Counted from the first letter of the stretch, positions 45,115-54,104 are shown. The stretch is 64,000 bases of DNA from Planctomycetaceae bacterium (GCA_012729315.1 JAAYDI010000194.1:54590-118589); one strand, 5' to 3'. The notes: a model not told the origin generated them from the sequence alone. Program-made: numbers and translations.

Positions 45115-47226
45115 ATGGGCGTACGCCGGACCAACAACTGGTACACCACGGAAGGGGCGGCCTTCCCACTCGGCACGACCTGGATTGCCGCGGAGAACGC
45201 GTTCAATTTCGCGCTCTACTCCAAGCACGCGACGTCGGTCACCCTGCTGCTGTTTCACCCGCGCGATGTGGCACATCCGGTTGTGCAGAAGCGGTTGAAT
45301 CATCTGGTCAACAAGTCGGGCCGCATCTGGCACTGCCGCATCCCCAAGAAAGAGATGCACGGCGCGCGGTACTATGCGTACCAGATTGACGGTCCGCAGG
45401 GCGGCGGTCCGTTCGAGTTGCACGCGTTTGACCCGGACAAGCTGATTCTCGATCCCTACGCGAAATCGGTGCATTTTCCCGCGACCTTCGACCGGCGGGC
45501 GGCGATTGGGCCCGGCTGCAACTGGGGCCGAGCGCCCTTGGGGGTGCTGTACGAAGACGAGCCGCCGTTTGACTGGGGGGAACGGGATGTACCGTTTCAC
45601 GAGCACGACCTGATCATCTACGAGATGCACATCCGCGGGTTCACGCGGCGCCCCAACAGCGGCGTGAAGGCGGAACAGCGTGGCACCTATCGCGGCGTGA
45701 TCGAGAAGATCCCCTACCTGCAGGAGTTGGGCATCACGGCCGTGGAGTTGATGCCGGTGCACCAATACGACCCGCAGGAAGGCAATTACTGGGGCTACAT
45801 GACACTCAATTTCTTCGCCCCCCACCACGCCTATGCGTCGGCCCGCCACGCCGCCCACGACGAATTCAAAGAGATGGTGCGCGCGCTGCACGATGCGGGC
45901 ATCGAAGTGATCCTGGACGTCGTGTTCAACCATACGGCGGAAGGCGACAACCGCGGCCCCTGCTATAGCTACAAGGGGATCGACAACACCACGTATTACA
46001 TCCTGGGCGGGCCACCCAGCCATCCCTATAAGAACTTCTCGGGTACCGGCAACACGCTGCACTGCGCTAACCGGTATGTCGGCCGGATGATCCTCGACAG
46101 CCTGCGGCACTGGGTCGTCGAGATGCATGTGGACGGCTTCCGCTTCGATTTGGCGTCCGTGTTCACTCGGCAGAGCGACGGGACCGTCAGTACAGAGGAC
46201 TCGTGGATCGTCTCGGCGATCCGGTCCGATCCGGTGCTGGGGGGGGTGCGATTGATTGCCGAGCCCTGGGATGCGGCCGGGCTGTATCAGCTGGGGACCG
46301 GCTTTCCCGGCAAACGCTGGTTCCAATGGAACGGTCGCTTTCGTGACGATATGCGGCGGTTCGTCAAAGGCGACGGCGGGCTGATCCCGGACATCATGCG
46401 GCGCATCTATGGCAGCGACGATCTTTTCCCGGACGACGTCATGCATGCCTGCCATCCGTACCAGAGCGTGAACTATGTGAACAGCCACGACGGGTTCACG
46501 CTCTACGACCTGGTGAGCTACAACGAGCGGCACAACTGGGTCAACGGGCATGGCAACACGGACGGGCACATGGAGAATAACAGCTGGAACTGTGGCTGGG
46601 AGGGGGACGTCAACGTGCCGCGCAGCGTCGTGGCGCTGCGCAAGCAACAGGCGCGCAATTTCTGCTGCCTGCTGATGTTGGCCAATGGCACGCCGATGTT
46701 CTCTGCCGGTGACGAATTCCTGCATACGCAGGGGGGCAACAACAACCCGTACAACCAGGACAACGAAACCACCTGGCTGAACTGGGACCGGCTGCACGAG
46801 CATCGCGATCTGTTCCGCTTCTTCCGGCTCATGATCGCTCTCCGCAAGGCGCACCCGAGCATTTCGCGGAGCCGGTTCTGGCGCGACGATATTCGCTGGT
46901 ACGGCACGGGGCGTCAGGTGGACATGTCGCCGGAGTCCCGGCACCTGGCATTCTGCCTGCACGGCGGCGCCCAGAAGGATGTGGATTTCTACGTCATGAT
47001 CAACACCCACTGGGAAGACGCGCGTTTTGACATTCAGGAGTTCCAGCCGGGCCGCTGGAAGCTGGTTGTCGATACCTCCCAGGAGAGCCCACAGGATATC
47101 CATCCGCCGGGTCAGGAAGTGCCGGTGCGGCAGTCATACTACCGGGTCCGCGCGCGATCGGTCGTCGTACTCATGAGCGAACTGCCCGGGACGCGCTCCG
47201 CAGCGCACCCTCCGCTCCGGTCCTAG
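45115..47226 (+). CDS. glgX: Glycogen debranching enzyme (GlgX/isoamylase type)
   Basis: This 703-residue cytoplasmic GH13 enzyme hydrolyses alpha-1,6 branches of glycogen or limit dextrins. The N-terminal CBM48-like domain (FNFALYSKHATSVTLLLF) precedes the barrel. Catalytic segments are DVVFNHTAEGD, VDGFRFDLASVF (nucleophile Asp), RLIAEPWDAAG (acid/base Glu) and NSHDGFTLYDLV (third Asp), with the GlgX-specific NNNPYNQDNETTWLNW. The C-terminal beta-domain is present. It diverges from pgm and is followed by a strong hairpin. The region upstream lacks a clear Shine-Dalgarno sequence. Confidence 0.94.
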   Translation: MGVRRTNNWYTTEGAAFPLGTTWIAAENAFNFALYSKHATSVTLLLFHPRDVAHPVVQKRLNHLVNKSGRIWHCRIPKKEMHGARYYAYQIDGPQGGGPFELHAFDPDKLILDPYAKSVHFPATFDRRAAIGPGCNWGRAPLGVLYEDEPPFDWGERDVPFHEHDLIIYEMHIRGFTRRPNSGVKAEQRGTYRGVIEKIPYLQELGITAVELMPVHQYDPQEGNYWGYMTLNFFAPHHAYASARHAAHDEFKEMVRALHDAGIEVILDVVFNHTAEGDNRGPCYSYKGIDNTTYYILGGPPSHPYKNFSGTGNTLHCANRYVGRMILDSLRHWVVEMHVDGFRFDLASVFTRQSDGTVSTEDSWIVSAIRSDPVLGGVRLIAEPWDAAGLYQLGTGFPGKRWFQWNGRFRDDMRRFVKGDGGLIPDIMRRIYGSDDLFPDDVMHACHPYQSVNYVNSHDGFTLYDLVSYNERHNWVNGHGNTDGHMENNSWNCGWEGDVNVPRSVVALRKQQARNFCCLLMLANGTPMFSAGDEFLHTQGGNNNPYNQDNETTWLNWDRLHEHRDLFRFFRLMIALRKAHPSISRSRFWRDDIRWYGTGRQVDMSPESRHLAFCLHGGAQKDVDFYVMINTHWEDARFDIQEFQPGRWKLVVDTSQESPQDIHPPGQEVPVRQSYYRVRARSVVVLMSELPGTRSAAHPPLRS

Positions 47227-47235
47227 CCGCTTCCG

Positions 47236-47259
47236 CGACGCGCGCACAGCGCGCTGTCG
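47236..47259. terminator. Strong hairpin between glgX and a convergent small gene
   Basis: GCGCGC at 47240-47245 pairs with GCGCGC at 47249-47254 around ACA, and the stem extends with CGAC and GTCG across a one-base bulge. It lies between two convergent stop codons and could terminate both. No T-run is present. Confidence 0.45.
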
Positions 47260-47264
47260 ACCGG

Positions 47265-47585
47265 TCAGGAACCCAGGTACGTGTTGCACGACGGGCAGAC
47301 GCGGCAGAGCATCGGCACCATCGTGTTGCACTTGGGACACGGTCGCTCTTTCGCAGTCGGTGATGGCGCAGGAGCAGCAAGCAACGTACGCTGGCTGGGA
47401 TGATAGGAACCCAGCAAGCGGACCGCCTGGGTGTCAGTCAGGTTGTTTTCGGCCCGGGGCGTTTGCAGCTGGGGCTGTGGCACCCAGACCGCCACCTTGC
47501 AGCGGGGACATCGCATTTTGCGACCCGCGTGGCGGACGTTGGCCTTGAGCGCATGGCCATTTCGGCATACGAAGCGAATCGACAT
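47265..47585 (-). CDS. Small zinc-ribbon protein
   Basis: This 106-residue protein carries Cys-rich elements at both ends. The N-terminal FVCRNGHALKANVRHAGRKM followed by CPRCKVAVWVP is a zinc-ribbon pattern, and the C-terminal CPKCNTM and CRVCPSCNTYLG form a second ribbon. A variable linker joins them. It may bind nucleic acid or protein; no target is evident. AGGAGGAG at 47591-47598 lies 5 bp before the ATG at 47585 and decides that start over an ATG at 47609. Confidence 0.75.
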   Translation of the reverse strand: MSIRFVCRNGHALKANVRHAGRKMRCPRCKVAVWVPQPQLQTPRAENNLTDTQAVRLLGSYHPSQRTLLAAPAPSPTAKERPCPKCNTMVPMLCRVCPSCNTYLGS

Positions 47586-47748
47586 GGATGCTCCTCCTGA
47601 CCCTTGCAATCCTGGCGGACTGCCCTATCGTATCCTGCCGAACGGGCAGCTGTCCGACAGTAGAATTAACCCGCGACGCGAGGTAAAGTTTCACACCACC
47701 GGCTGAAGAATGCGGTATTCTATGGCAAACAGGCATTGAGGCAACTGC

Positions 47749-48153
47749 GTGAACTGGGAATACGTGGTCGGACTGGCTCTGCTGTGGATTGCTTCGTTCG
47801 CGGTAAGTATCGTGGCCATCACGGTTTTGCTGGTACACCTTCCGTCCACCTATTTCCTCGATTCACATCAGCGCGAGCTCTGGATCGACCGGCACCGAGT
47901 GATTCGCTGGACCGGGATCGTTCTTAAGAACCTGCTCGGTCTGTTTCTCGTGCTCCTGGGGGGGGTTCTGTCCGTGCCGGGCATTCCGGGCCAGGGGCTG
48001 CTGACCGTGGTCATTGGTCTGGTACTGTTGGACTTTCCGGGCAAGCGTCGTCTGGAGCAGAGTATTCTGTCTCGTCCGGGGTTGCGTGTGCGCGTCAACC
48101 GGTTGCGCGCGCGGTTCGGCCGTGAGCCGCTGGTGCTGGACGATCGTGTCTGA
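47749..48153 (+). CDS. PGPGW-like small membrane protein
   Basis: This 134-residue integral membrane protein has two to three helices (ALLWIASFAVSIVAITVLLVHL, NLLGLFLVLLGGVL and LTVVIGLVLLD). The loop VPGIPGQGLLT followed by LDFPGKRRLE matches the PGPGW-type transmembrane family of unknown function. The start is GTG at 47749, without a strong Shine-Dalgarno sequence. It stands between the zinc-ribbon gene and the convergent BamA-like barrel gene. Confidence 0.75.
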   Translation: MNWEYVVGLALLWIASFAVSIVAITVLLVHLPSTYFLDSHQRELWIDRHRVIRWTGIVLKNLLGLFLVLLGGVLSVPGIPGQGLLTVVIGLVLLDFPGKRRLEQSILSRPGLRVRVNRLRARFGREPLVLDDRV

Positions 48154-48191
48154 TCGAGGCGCGCATGATCGAGGTCTGCTGGTCCGCGCCG

Positions 48192-49853
48192 TCAGCCGCG
48201 GCCGAATCCGACAAAGAAGCTGAAGACCTGTGTGTCATCGGTGTCTGCCTTGCACACGGGGAAGGCGAAGTCGAACGCGAGCGGTGCTGGTCCGAGTGCG
48301 GGGACCGTGATGCGGAAGCCGAATCCGGGCGCGACGCGGAAGTTGTCCCAGTCGAGGCGGACGTCTTCTTCGACGGTGCCGTAGTCAACGAAGGCCACGG
48401 TACGGATCATATCGTCGGCGGTGAGGGGCAGCATGTATTCGAACGATCCGAGCAGCCGGAAACGACCGCCGACCGTGACTGTGTGTTCGACCGGCGATGC
48501 GCCACGGAAGTGGAAGCCGCGGAGGGTGGTGAAGCCGCCGGCGAAGTAGTTCTCAAACAGCGGCGTGTTGGTGCCGGAAACGCCACCGCCGATGCTGGCC
48601 GCCAGCACGTGGCGGCCGGAACCGTCCGGCCGTTCACGCACGAGGAAGTAACGGCGGTAGTCCAGTTCGCCGCGCGGATAGTCGTACTCGCCGAACGCGT
48701 TCTCGAAGGACATCTCGAACAAGTGTCCTTCGGTGGGCAGGAACGGCAGGTCGCGCGTGTCGTGGCGCAGCGTATAGCGGCCGCTGTACACGTCGTTGCT
48801 GCCCAGGACGCGGTCCAACGCAGGGATGCCCAGCACGCGAGGATCGGTGACGTCGACGTCCTCCATGCGCAGTGATGCGGAGACCGACAGGTCCGGCGTG
48901 AGTCGATAGCCGAGTCCGAGTCGGCCCCCCACGCGGTTTTCGTTCCAGTCGTAGTAGCTGCGGTCGTACAGGAAGCCGCTGGCGGTCAGACTCACGCGGG
49001 TCGAGAACAAGTAGGGCTCGGTGAAACTCACCAGATACCGCTGCACCTTGGCGCCCGGCATGGCTTCCAGGCGAAACCCCTGGCCGGCACCGCGCCACGC
49101 CTGGCCGGACCAGACGTCAGACAGGCTGCGGGGGAAGCCGAAGAGGTCGAAGTTCCGCTCGTCCACCGTGAACTGGCCGGTCACGCCGGCGTCCGAGTTA
49201 ATACCCGCGCCGAACATGAACCGGCCGGTACGGGCTTCTTCCACGAGGACATCGATGGGGACCGGGGTACCGGGCAACGGTTCGGCCACCGGCAGAATGC
49301 CCTCGGCCGTGTTGTTCAGGAAGGGGGACATGAGCCACCCGCCGTTGTCGTTCACCGTGGCCGTGACAGGCGCAGTGCTGGCCGTGGCGCCACTGCCAGC
49401 CGCTGGCAGTGCGCCGGCCGGTGGCAGTGTACCGGCTGGTGGCAGTGTACCGGCTGGTGGCAGTGTACCGGCCGGTGGTGGAAGTGCGCCAGCCGGTGGC
49501 GGGACGGTGACAGTGGTTGCCGGCGGTTGATAGGTCACGTGGGATGGCACTTGACCTGGGATTTGTGGCGGCGGTGTTGCGCGGGGTCCGGAGGCCTGCA
49601 TGGGGTACCGCACATAGGCGTCTGATCCGGGCAGGTTGTCGTTGGCATCCCAGCTGTTCTGGCCGCGCACGGTCACCGCCGGCGCCGAAGCCGTGATGGC
49701 GTCGTTGGACGCGGCGCGGAGTTCGGACCCGGTGTATCGTGGTTCGGCCTGCGGCATGCCGACGCATCCGGAAGCAACCACCAGCCCGGCGGCCAGGAGC
49801 AGACCGCAACAGCCGGCCGGGTGGCTCGAGTTGGTCAACAGTGTCGTCACCAT
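48192..49853 (-). CDS. Omp85/BamA-like outer-membrane barrel protein
   Basis: This 553-residue protein is the beta-barrel part of an Omp85 machine. The leader ends in a lipobox-like VVASGCVG. A Pro-rich spacer with three AGTLPP units follows, then a surface-antigen/BamA barrel with amphipathic strands, the conserved GGVSGTNTPLFENYFAGG and FRGASPVEHTV near the lid loop, and a C-terminal DFAFPV...FSFFVGFGRG. It lacks POTRA domains, which lie in the gene directly upstream, so both should be translated together. Its GTG at 49868 overlaps the upstream TGA (GTGA); ATG at 49853 is also possible and is used here. Confidence 0.85.
   Translation of the reverse strand: MVTTLLTNSSHPAGCCGLLLAAGLVVASGCVGMPQAEPRYTGSELRAASNDAITASAPAVTVRGQNSWDANDNLPGSDAYVRYPMQASGPRATPPPQIPGQVPSHVTYQPPATTVTVPPPAGALPPPAGTLPPAGTLPPAGTLPPAGALPAAGSGATASTAPVTATVNDNGGWLMSPFLNNTAEGILPVAEPLPGTPVPIDVLVEEARTGRFMFGAGINSDAGVTGQFTVDERNFDLFGFPRSLSDVWSGQAWRGAGQGFRLEAMPGAKVQRYLVSFTEPYLFSTRVSLTASGFLYDRSYYDWNENRVGGRLGLGYRLTPDLSVSASLRMEDVDVTDPRVLGIPALDRVLGSNDVYSGRYTLRHDTRDLPFLPTEGHLFEMSFENAFGEYDYPRGELDYRRYFLVRERPDGSGRHVLAASIGGGVSGTNTPLFENYFAGGFTTLRGFHFRGASPVEHTVTVGGRFRLLGSFEYMLPLTADDMIRTVAFVDYGTVEEDVRLDWDNFRVAPGFGFRITVPALGPAPLAFDFAFPVCKADTDDTQVFSFFVGFGRG
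49420..49473. repeat. In-frame 18 bp tandem repeat (three copies)
   Basis: The plus-strand unit GGTGGCAGTGTACCGGCT occurs three times (the third with one change) and encodes AGTLPP units on the minus strand within the Pro-rich linker of the barrel gene. Further degenerate copies flank it, so the linker length probably varies between strains. Confidence 0.8.
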
Positions 49854-49864
49854 GCGATTTCCGA

Positions 49865-51442
49865 TCACCGCTGATCGCTCTTGAAAGGCGGTACGAAGAC
49901 GTCCAGGATCATGGGGCGCGCCGGAGGGGTGGCGGCATCTCTGTCCGGGCTCTGGCCGCGGTACGCCGGTGGTCGTTCCGCCAGCGACGCTGCTTCCGCC
50001 AGGTCCGGGGGGCGAATGACGATGCGCGGTGGCTCGCCCTCGCTCGGATTCGAAATGAACAGTTCACTAGCCTTCAAGCGCCGCTCGCTGGCCCGTACCT
50101 CGCGAATGTCCACGATGTCGCCCGGGCGCAAGGACAGCCTGTTCAGGACCACGTCGCGGCGTGTGTGAGGGCTCTCGCCCGCCACGTGGATGTTGATCTT
50201 GCCCACGCGGAACATGTCCCCCTCTTCAATCTGGTACACGAGATCCAGTTGCCCGGGCTCCTCCAGAAAGCGGGGCGAAGCCTTGATGTTGGCAAAGATG
50301 TGTCCCTGACCGCCGTACGCATCGCGCAGGTTGTTCTCGTCCATCTGCATCTTGGCGAGATTGAAGTAGTCGCCCGTCTGCAGCTTGAGCATTGCGAGCA
50401 GCTGAGTCGCGTCGTACTTCTTGTTCCCCACGACCGACACGTCGCGGACCTTGTAACGCGGCCCTTCGTCAATGACGAAGGTCAGGGTGGCCCATTGCCC
50501 GGACGCGTCGGAGGTGATTTCACGTGAAATGCGCGCCTTGAAGTAGCCCAGCCCGCGGTAGTAAGCCATCAGTGTTTCGCAGTCCTGATCGATCAGCGCA
50601 TAGTCAACCTTGCCGCGGAACAGGTACTTCAGGAACCCGGGTTTTGACTTGACCAGCGTCTTGAGACGCGCGTCGGTCACGAAGCTCGGATCATTACCGA
50701 CGAACCGCACCGACCAGATTCGCTCGACGGGACTCTCGTCGATCCGCAACACCACGCGACGATCCTCCGGCTTGTCCCCCTCCTCGATCGTCACAACGGT
50801 CTTGGTGTAGCCCTTGGACCGGTAGAACTCCTCAACCTTCCGCCGTGCCTCCTGCACGGTGTAGATGTTCAACGCCTCACCCTGCTTCAGCCCCGACTCC
50901 TTGAGCAGTCGCTTGTCTGTCACATACTGATTGCCGATGAACAGTACGTCGTCGATCATGGGGCGTTCGAGCACTTCGAAGGTGACATGCACTCCCTGCG
51001 GTTCCACTTTCTTGTGCACTCGCACGTTGTGGAATTTGCGCGTGGCGTACAGGCGGCGCAGGTCCTCTTGCACCAGCTGTTCGTCGTAATTGCGGTCTTT
51101 CCGCGTCTTGATATGACGCCTGATCTCGGTCTGCTTGACCTTCTTGTTTCCGGTAATGGAGACGTCCAGCACCAGGCCACGCGTGGGTCCGGGCGCCTCG
51201 GCCAGGTCCGGGGTCGCGGCTCCCGGTGCGACTGTTTCCGGGCCGGCCAGCGGCGGCGGTGCCGGGCCCGGCAGGATGTCCGCCGGGGACTGTCCGCGAT
51301 ACAGGGGGCTGGTCAGCGTGTGCAGCCCGCCCGCCGGTCCGCCGGTGCAGCTCGCAGCCGTGGACAGCGCCGCCACCGCGGTCCATACGGCCCACAGTCC
51401 GGCACGCGTCACAGTCAGTTCAGGACGGTCGGTCGCAACCAT
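49865..51442 (-). CDS. POTRA-domain protein (N-terminal half of a split BamA)
   Basis: This 525-residue protein carries about five POTRA-like repeats (VSITGNKKVKQTEIRRHIKT, DVLFIGNQYVTDKRLLK, VRFVGNDPSFVTDARLK, VSVVGNKKYDATQLLAML and INIHVAGESPHTRRDVV) after an N-terminal leader with a Cys near residue 33 (ALSTAASC), probably a lipoprotein. It ends without a barrel, at PPFKSDQR. The barrel is in the overlapping downstream gene (GTGA). Together they probably insert outer-membrane proteins. The stop is intact, with no sign of a recent frameshift: both genes have their own leader peptides. Confidence 0.87.
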   Translation of the reverse strand: MVATDRPELTVTRAGLWAVWTAVAALSTAASCTGGPAGGLHTLTSPLYRGQSPADILPGPAPPPLAGPETVAPGAATPDLAEAPGPTRGLVLDVSITGNKKVKQTEIRRHIKTRKDRNYDEQLVQEDLRRLYATRKFHNVRVHKKVEPQGVHVTFEVLERPMIDDVLFIGNQYVTDKRLLKESGLKQGEALNIYTVQEARRKVEEFYRSKGYTKTVVTIEEGDKPEDRRVVLRIDESPVERIWSVRFVGNDPSFVTDARLKTLVKSKPGFLKYLFRGKVDYALIDQDCETLMAYYRGLGYFKARISREITSDASGQWATLTFVIDEGPRYKVRDVSVVGNKKYDATQLLAMLKLQTGDYFNLAKMQMDENNLRDAYGGQGHIFANIKASPRFLEEPGQLDLVYQIEEGDMFRVGKINIHVAGESPHTRRDVVLNRLSLRPGDIVDIREVRASERRLKASELFISNPSEGEPPRIVIRPPDLAEAASLAERPPAYRGQSPDRDAATPPARPMILDVFVPPFKSDQR

Positions 51443-51708
51443 GCGTCACTCCGCGGAATAATATGCGACACGGCGGGCCTCGACCCGCTCCACACTGTCG
51501 CGCGCAACGGCCCCACCAACGCTGCCGATGGCTGGGCCGCGTAGAAATACAGAAACTCGCAGCCGGCGACAAGGGAGATTTCCCGGTCCCCGGGCGGCAA
51601 ACGCGGGGCAGGAGAAGCTGGGCAAGGCGGGGGGGGATTACTCGGCCCAGGCGGCACCGTCGGAACGGAGTGTGCCGAGCGCTGCGGTCGGCCGACTCAC
51701 AAGGCGAC

Positions 51709-53148
51709 TCAGAAGTCGGAGCTGGGCACAGGCTGTGCGTAGTTGTCGAACTCTTCGAGACGCTCGGGCGCCTTGTCCTCGAAACGGGTGTACTCCTTGC
51801 GCCAGACGAGTTCGACGTCGCCGATCGGGCCATTGCGCTGTTTGGCCACGATCAGCTCGGCCTGCCCGGCGACCTGCTCCCGTTCATCTCCGCGCCGATA
51901 GTACTCATCGCGATGGACGAAGATGACGACATCCGCATCCTGTTCGATGGCGCCCGATTCGCGCAGGTGGCTCAGCCTCGGTCGGTGTTCTCGAGCGTCC
52001 TCGGTCTGACGGTTCACCTGCGCCAGGCACAGCACCGGGGTCTCGATTTCGCGGGCCAGTCCTTTGAGACGGCGGGCGATCTTGGCCACCTGTTCCTGCC
52101 GCGGATCCGACGGGTTGTCCGGCTCGATGAGCTGGAGGTAGTCGATCACGATCAGTCCGAGCCGGCCCTCGACGCGTTTGATGCGCCGGGCGGCCGCCGC
52201 GATCTCGGTCACGGTGCGGCTGGGCGAGTCGTCGACGTGCAGTTTCCCGCGGCTCACCTTGCCCGCGGTCTCGACCAGACGTCGCCGTTCGTCTTGCGGC
52301 AGGGTGCCGTTGCGCAGGCGATGGCCGTTGATCCGCCCGACCGAACACAGCAGTCGATCGGCCAGTTCCATCGAGGACATTTCCAAGCTGACGAACAGCG
52401 TCGGGACGGCCTGGTGGATCGAGACGTTTTCGGCGATGTTCATTGCCAGGGCGGTCTTGCCCATGCTGGGTCGAGCGGCCAGGATGATGAGTTCGGAGTT
52501 GTGCAGGCCGCCGGTCAGCTTATCCAGATCGGCGAACCCGGTTTCCACCGCGTCCGTACCCAAGGTCCCGCGCATCCGCTGGTCAATGCGTTCCATGGCC
52601 TTGAGCAGCACCGTGCTGATACTGGCGACGTTGGTCACCGTGCGCCGGTTCATGACCGCGAACATCTGCTGCTCGGCGAAATTCAAGAACTCCTTGGCGT
52701 CCTGCGACTGTTCGTAGGCTTTGGTCAGGATCGTGGTGCTCGCGTCGATCACGGAGCGGTACACCGCCTTTTCCCGCACGATATTGGCATAGTACAGGGC
52801 GTGCGCGGCATTGGGTACTGCCTGGCTCACACGCGCGAGGAACGGCGCGCCGCCGATCTTTTCGAAGTCCCCGGCCTTCTTCAGCCGATCGACCAGCAGC
52901 GTGATGTCGACCCGCTTCCCGGTGTTGTGCATCTCCTGCATGTGGAAGAAGAGCAGCGCGTGCGTTTCGTCGTAGAAATCCTCGCGGCGCACGACCGAGG
53001 CGATGTCGTCGCAGACGTCGGGCTTGAGCATGATGCTGCCCAACACCCCCAGTTCGGCGTTCAGATCGTGAGGAGGCTGCCGGTCCAGCACCTCCGCGCG
53101 GGCCTGCGGCGGGCGTCGTGGCGAGTCAATTCGCCGGCTGTTGGCCAT
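51709..53148 (-). CDS. dnaB: Replicative DNA helicase DnaB
   Basis: The 479-residue hexameric helicase unwinds DNA at the replication fork. The N-terminal domain (LNAELGVLGSIML through DITLLVDRLKK) and linker are present. The RecA-like C-terminal domain has Walker A AARPSMGKTALAMN, FVSLEMSSMELADRL, Walker B LIVIDYLQLI, CLAQVNRQTE and LRESGAIEQDADVVIFVHR. No intein interrupts it. The start at 53148 is chosen because GGAGGAG lies 6 bp upstream; an ATG at 53163 would overlap that site. It is the last gene of the rplY-pth-rpsF-ssb-rplI-dnaB run but lies 375 bp after rplI, so it may have its own promoter. Confidence 0.95.
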   Translation of the reverse strand: MANSRRIDSPRRPPQARAEVLDRQPPHDLNAELGVLGSIMLKPDVCDDIASVVRREDFYDETHALLFFHMQEMHNTGKRVDITLLVDRLKKAGDFEKIGGAPFLARVSQAVPNAAHALYYANIVREKAVYRSVIDASTTILTKAYEQSQDAKEFLNFAEQQMFAVMNRRTVTNVASISTVLLKAMERIDQRMRGTLGTDAVETGFADLDKLTGGLHNSELIILAARPSMGKTALAMNIAENVSIHQAVPTLFVSLEMSSMELADRLLCSVGRINGHRLRNGTLPQDERRRLVETAGKVSRGKLHVDDSPSRTVTEIAAAARRIKRVEGRLGLIVIDYLQLIEPDNPSDPRQEQVAKIARRLKGLAREIETPVLCLAQVNRQTEDAREHRPRLSHLRESGAIEQDADVVIFVHRDEYYRRGDEREQVAGQAELIVAKQRNGPIGDVELVWRKEYTRFEDKAPERLEEFDNYAQPVPSSDF

Positions 53149-53154
53149 GTGCAG

Positions 53155-53161
53155 CTCCTCC
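53155..53161 (-). promoter_or_regulatory. Ribosome-binding site of dnaB
   Basis: GGAGGAG on the minus strand is seven bases from the ATG at 53148 and lies inside the codons that a start at 53163 would use, so it decides the dnaB start. Confidence 0.75.
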
Positions 53162-53250
53162 ATGACGAGTGCCAGAATTACGGCAGGAACCGGGTGCCAT
53201 ACCCTTGCTGGTCATCTTATCGCCTGGCCGGCCCGTGGCAACCCACTGCA

Positions 53251-53308
53251 CTGGGTGGCAGCAGCGCTGGGTGGCAGCAGCGCTGGGGGGCGACAGCGCT
53301 GGGGGGCG
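53251..53308. repeat. 16 bp tandem repeat upstream of dnaB
   Basis: CTGGGTGGCAGCAGCG occurs at 53251-53266 and 53267-53282. A diverged unit CTGGGGGGCGACAGCG is at 53283-53298, and a partial CTGGGGGGCG follows to 53308. Further along are a perfect palindrome CCACACCCGTGTGG at 53352-53365 and a direct repeat of TCCCGCGCGGAAA at 53390 and 53407. The 53149-53523 interval contains no gene and could house a dnaB promoter. Confidence 0.75.
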
Positions 53309-53523
53309 TGCGGCGCGGCGCATCGCGCCGGCGCCCATGCAGCTGGCCGCGCCACACCCGTGTGGACCACACCATCTTCCTTCCCGCCTTCCCGCGCGGA
53401 AAATCCTCCCGCGCGGAAACGGTCAACTTCCGCAAGCCTCCGCGCGCAAGCCTCGGGCGGCCCAGTCGGTACGATGGGTGGCGGGCGCGCCGGTGCGCAC
53501 CCGCCGCCAGTTGGCCGGAAAGG

Positions 53524-54063
53524 TTACTTCGTGTCGTCGTCGGTGGCGGTAGGCACGACCCACACCTTCAGATCGGCTATGATCGACTGATGCAGCTGGA
53601 CCTTGACCGTGTAGAGGCCGAGCTCCTTGAGGAGCCCTTCCAGCTTGACCTGGTCGGCCGTGATGGTGATGCCCACCTGCTTGAGGGCCCCGACGATGTC
53701 CGTGGCCGTAACGCTGCCGTAGAGGTGTCCCTCGTCGTTGGCGTTGGCTTCGATGGTGACGCTCTGCTTGCTGATTTCAGCGGCCGCCGCTTCCAGGCTG
53801 GAGAGTCGTTTGCGCTCGATTTCCAGCAGCCGCGCCCGGTGCTTCTCGACCATTCGCTTGTGGTGCTTACTGGCCAGCGTCGCCAAGCCCTGTGGGATCA
53901 GGTAATTGTGGGCATAACCGGGCTTCACTTCGACCACGTCACCCTGTTTGCCCAGGTGATCGACCGACTGTACCAGCAGCAGTTCGACACCGCCGTGAGG
54001 ACCTTTGGGGAGTCGTTTGAAGCGTGGACGAGCGGTGCGGCCTTGGGATTTCGCTTTCACCAT
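53524..54063 (-). CDS. rplI: Ribosomal protein L9
   Basis: This 179-residue large-subunit protein spans two domains. The conserved N-terminal domain is VQSVDHLGKQGDVVEVKPGYAHNYLIPQGLA, followed by the long connecting helix (ASKHHKRMVEKHRARLLEIE) and the C-terminal domain ending near the stop. It has about 26 extra basic residues before the normal L9 start (KAKSQGRTARPRFKRLPKGP), an extension recalled from other planctomycetes. The ATG at 54063 is the only one before the conserved domain. It follows ssb after a gap filled mainly by a 3 x 16 bp repeat. Confidence 0.93.
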   Translation of the reverse strand: MVKAKSQGRTARPRFKRLPKGPHGGVELLLVQSVDHLGKQGDVVEVKPGYAHNYLIPQGLATLASKHHKRMVEKHRARLLEIERKRLSSLEAAAAEISKQSVTIEANANDEGHLYGSVTATDIVGALKQVGITITADQVKLEGLLKELGLYTVKVQLHQSIIADLKVWVVPTATDDDTK

Positions 54064-54104
54064 CGTTGTCAACCTGACGTTTCTGCGAGAATGATACAGA
54101 CTGT

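Noticed and set aside
44818..47103. A long open frame antisense to glgX (about 760 codons)
   Set aside because: It mirrors glgX in a GC-rich genome, shows no domain, and is His/Arg/Val-rich in a way typical of antisense frames.
49865..49868. A recent frameshift splitting one BamA gene
   Set aside because: The downstream gene begins with its own leader peptide and lipobox, and the upstream gene ends with a normal tail, so the split looks genuine.
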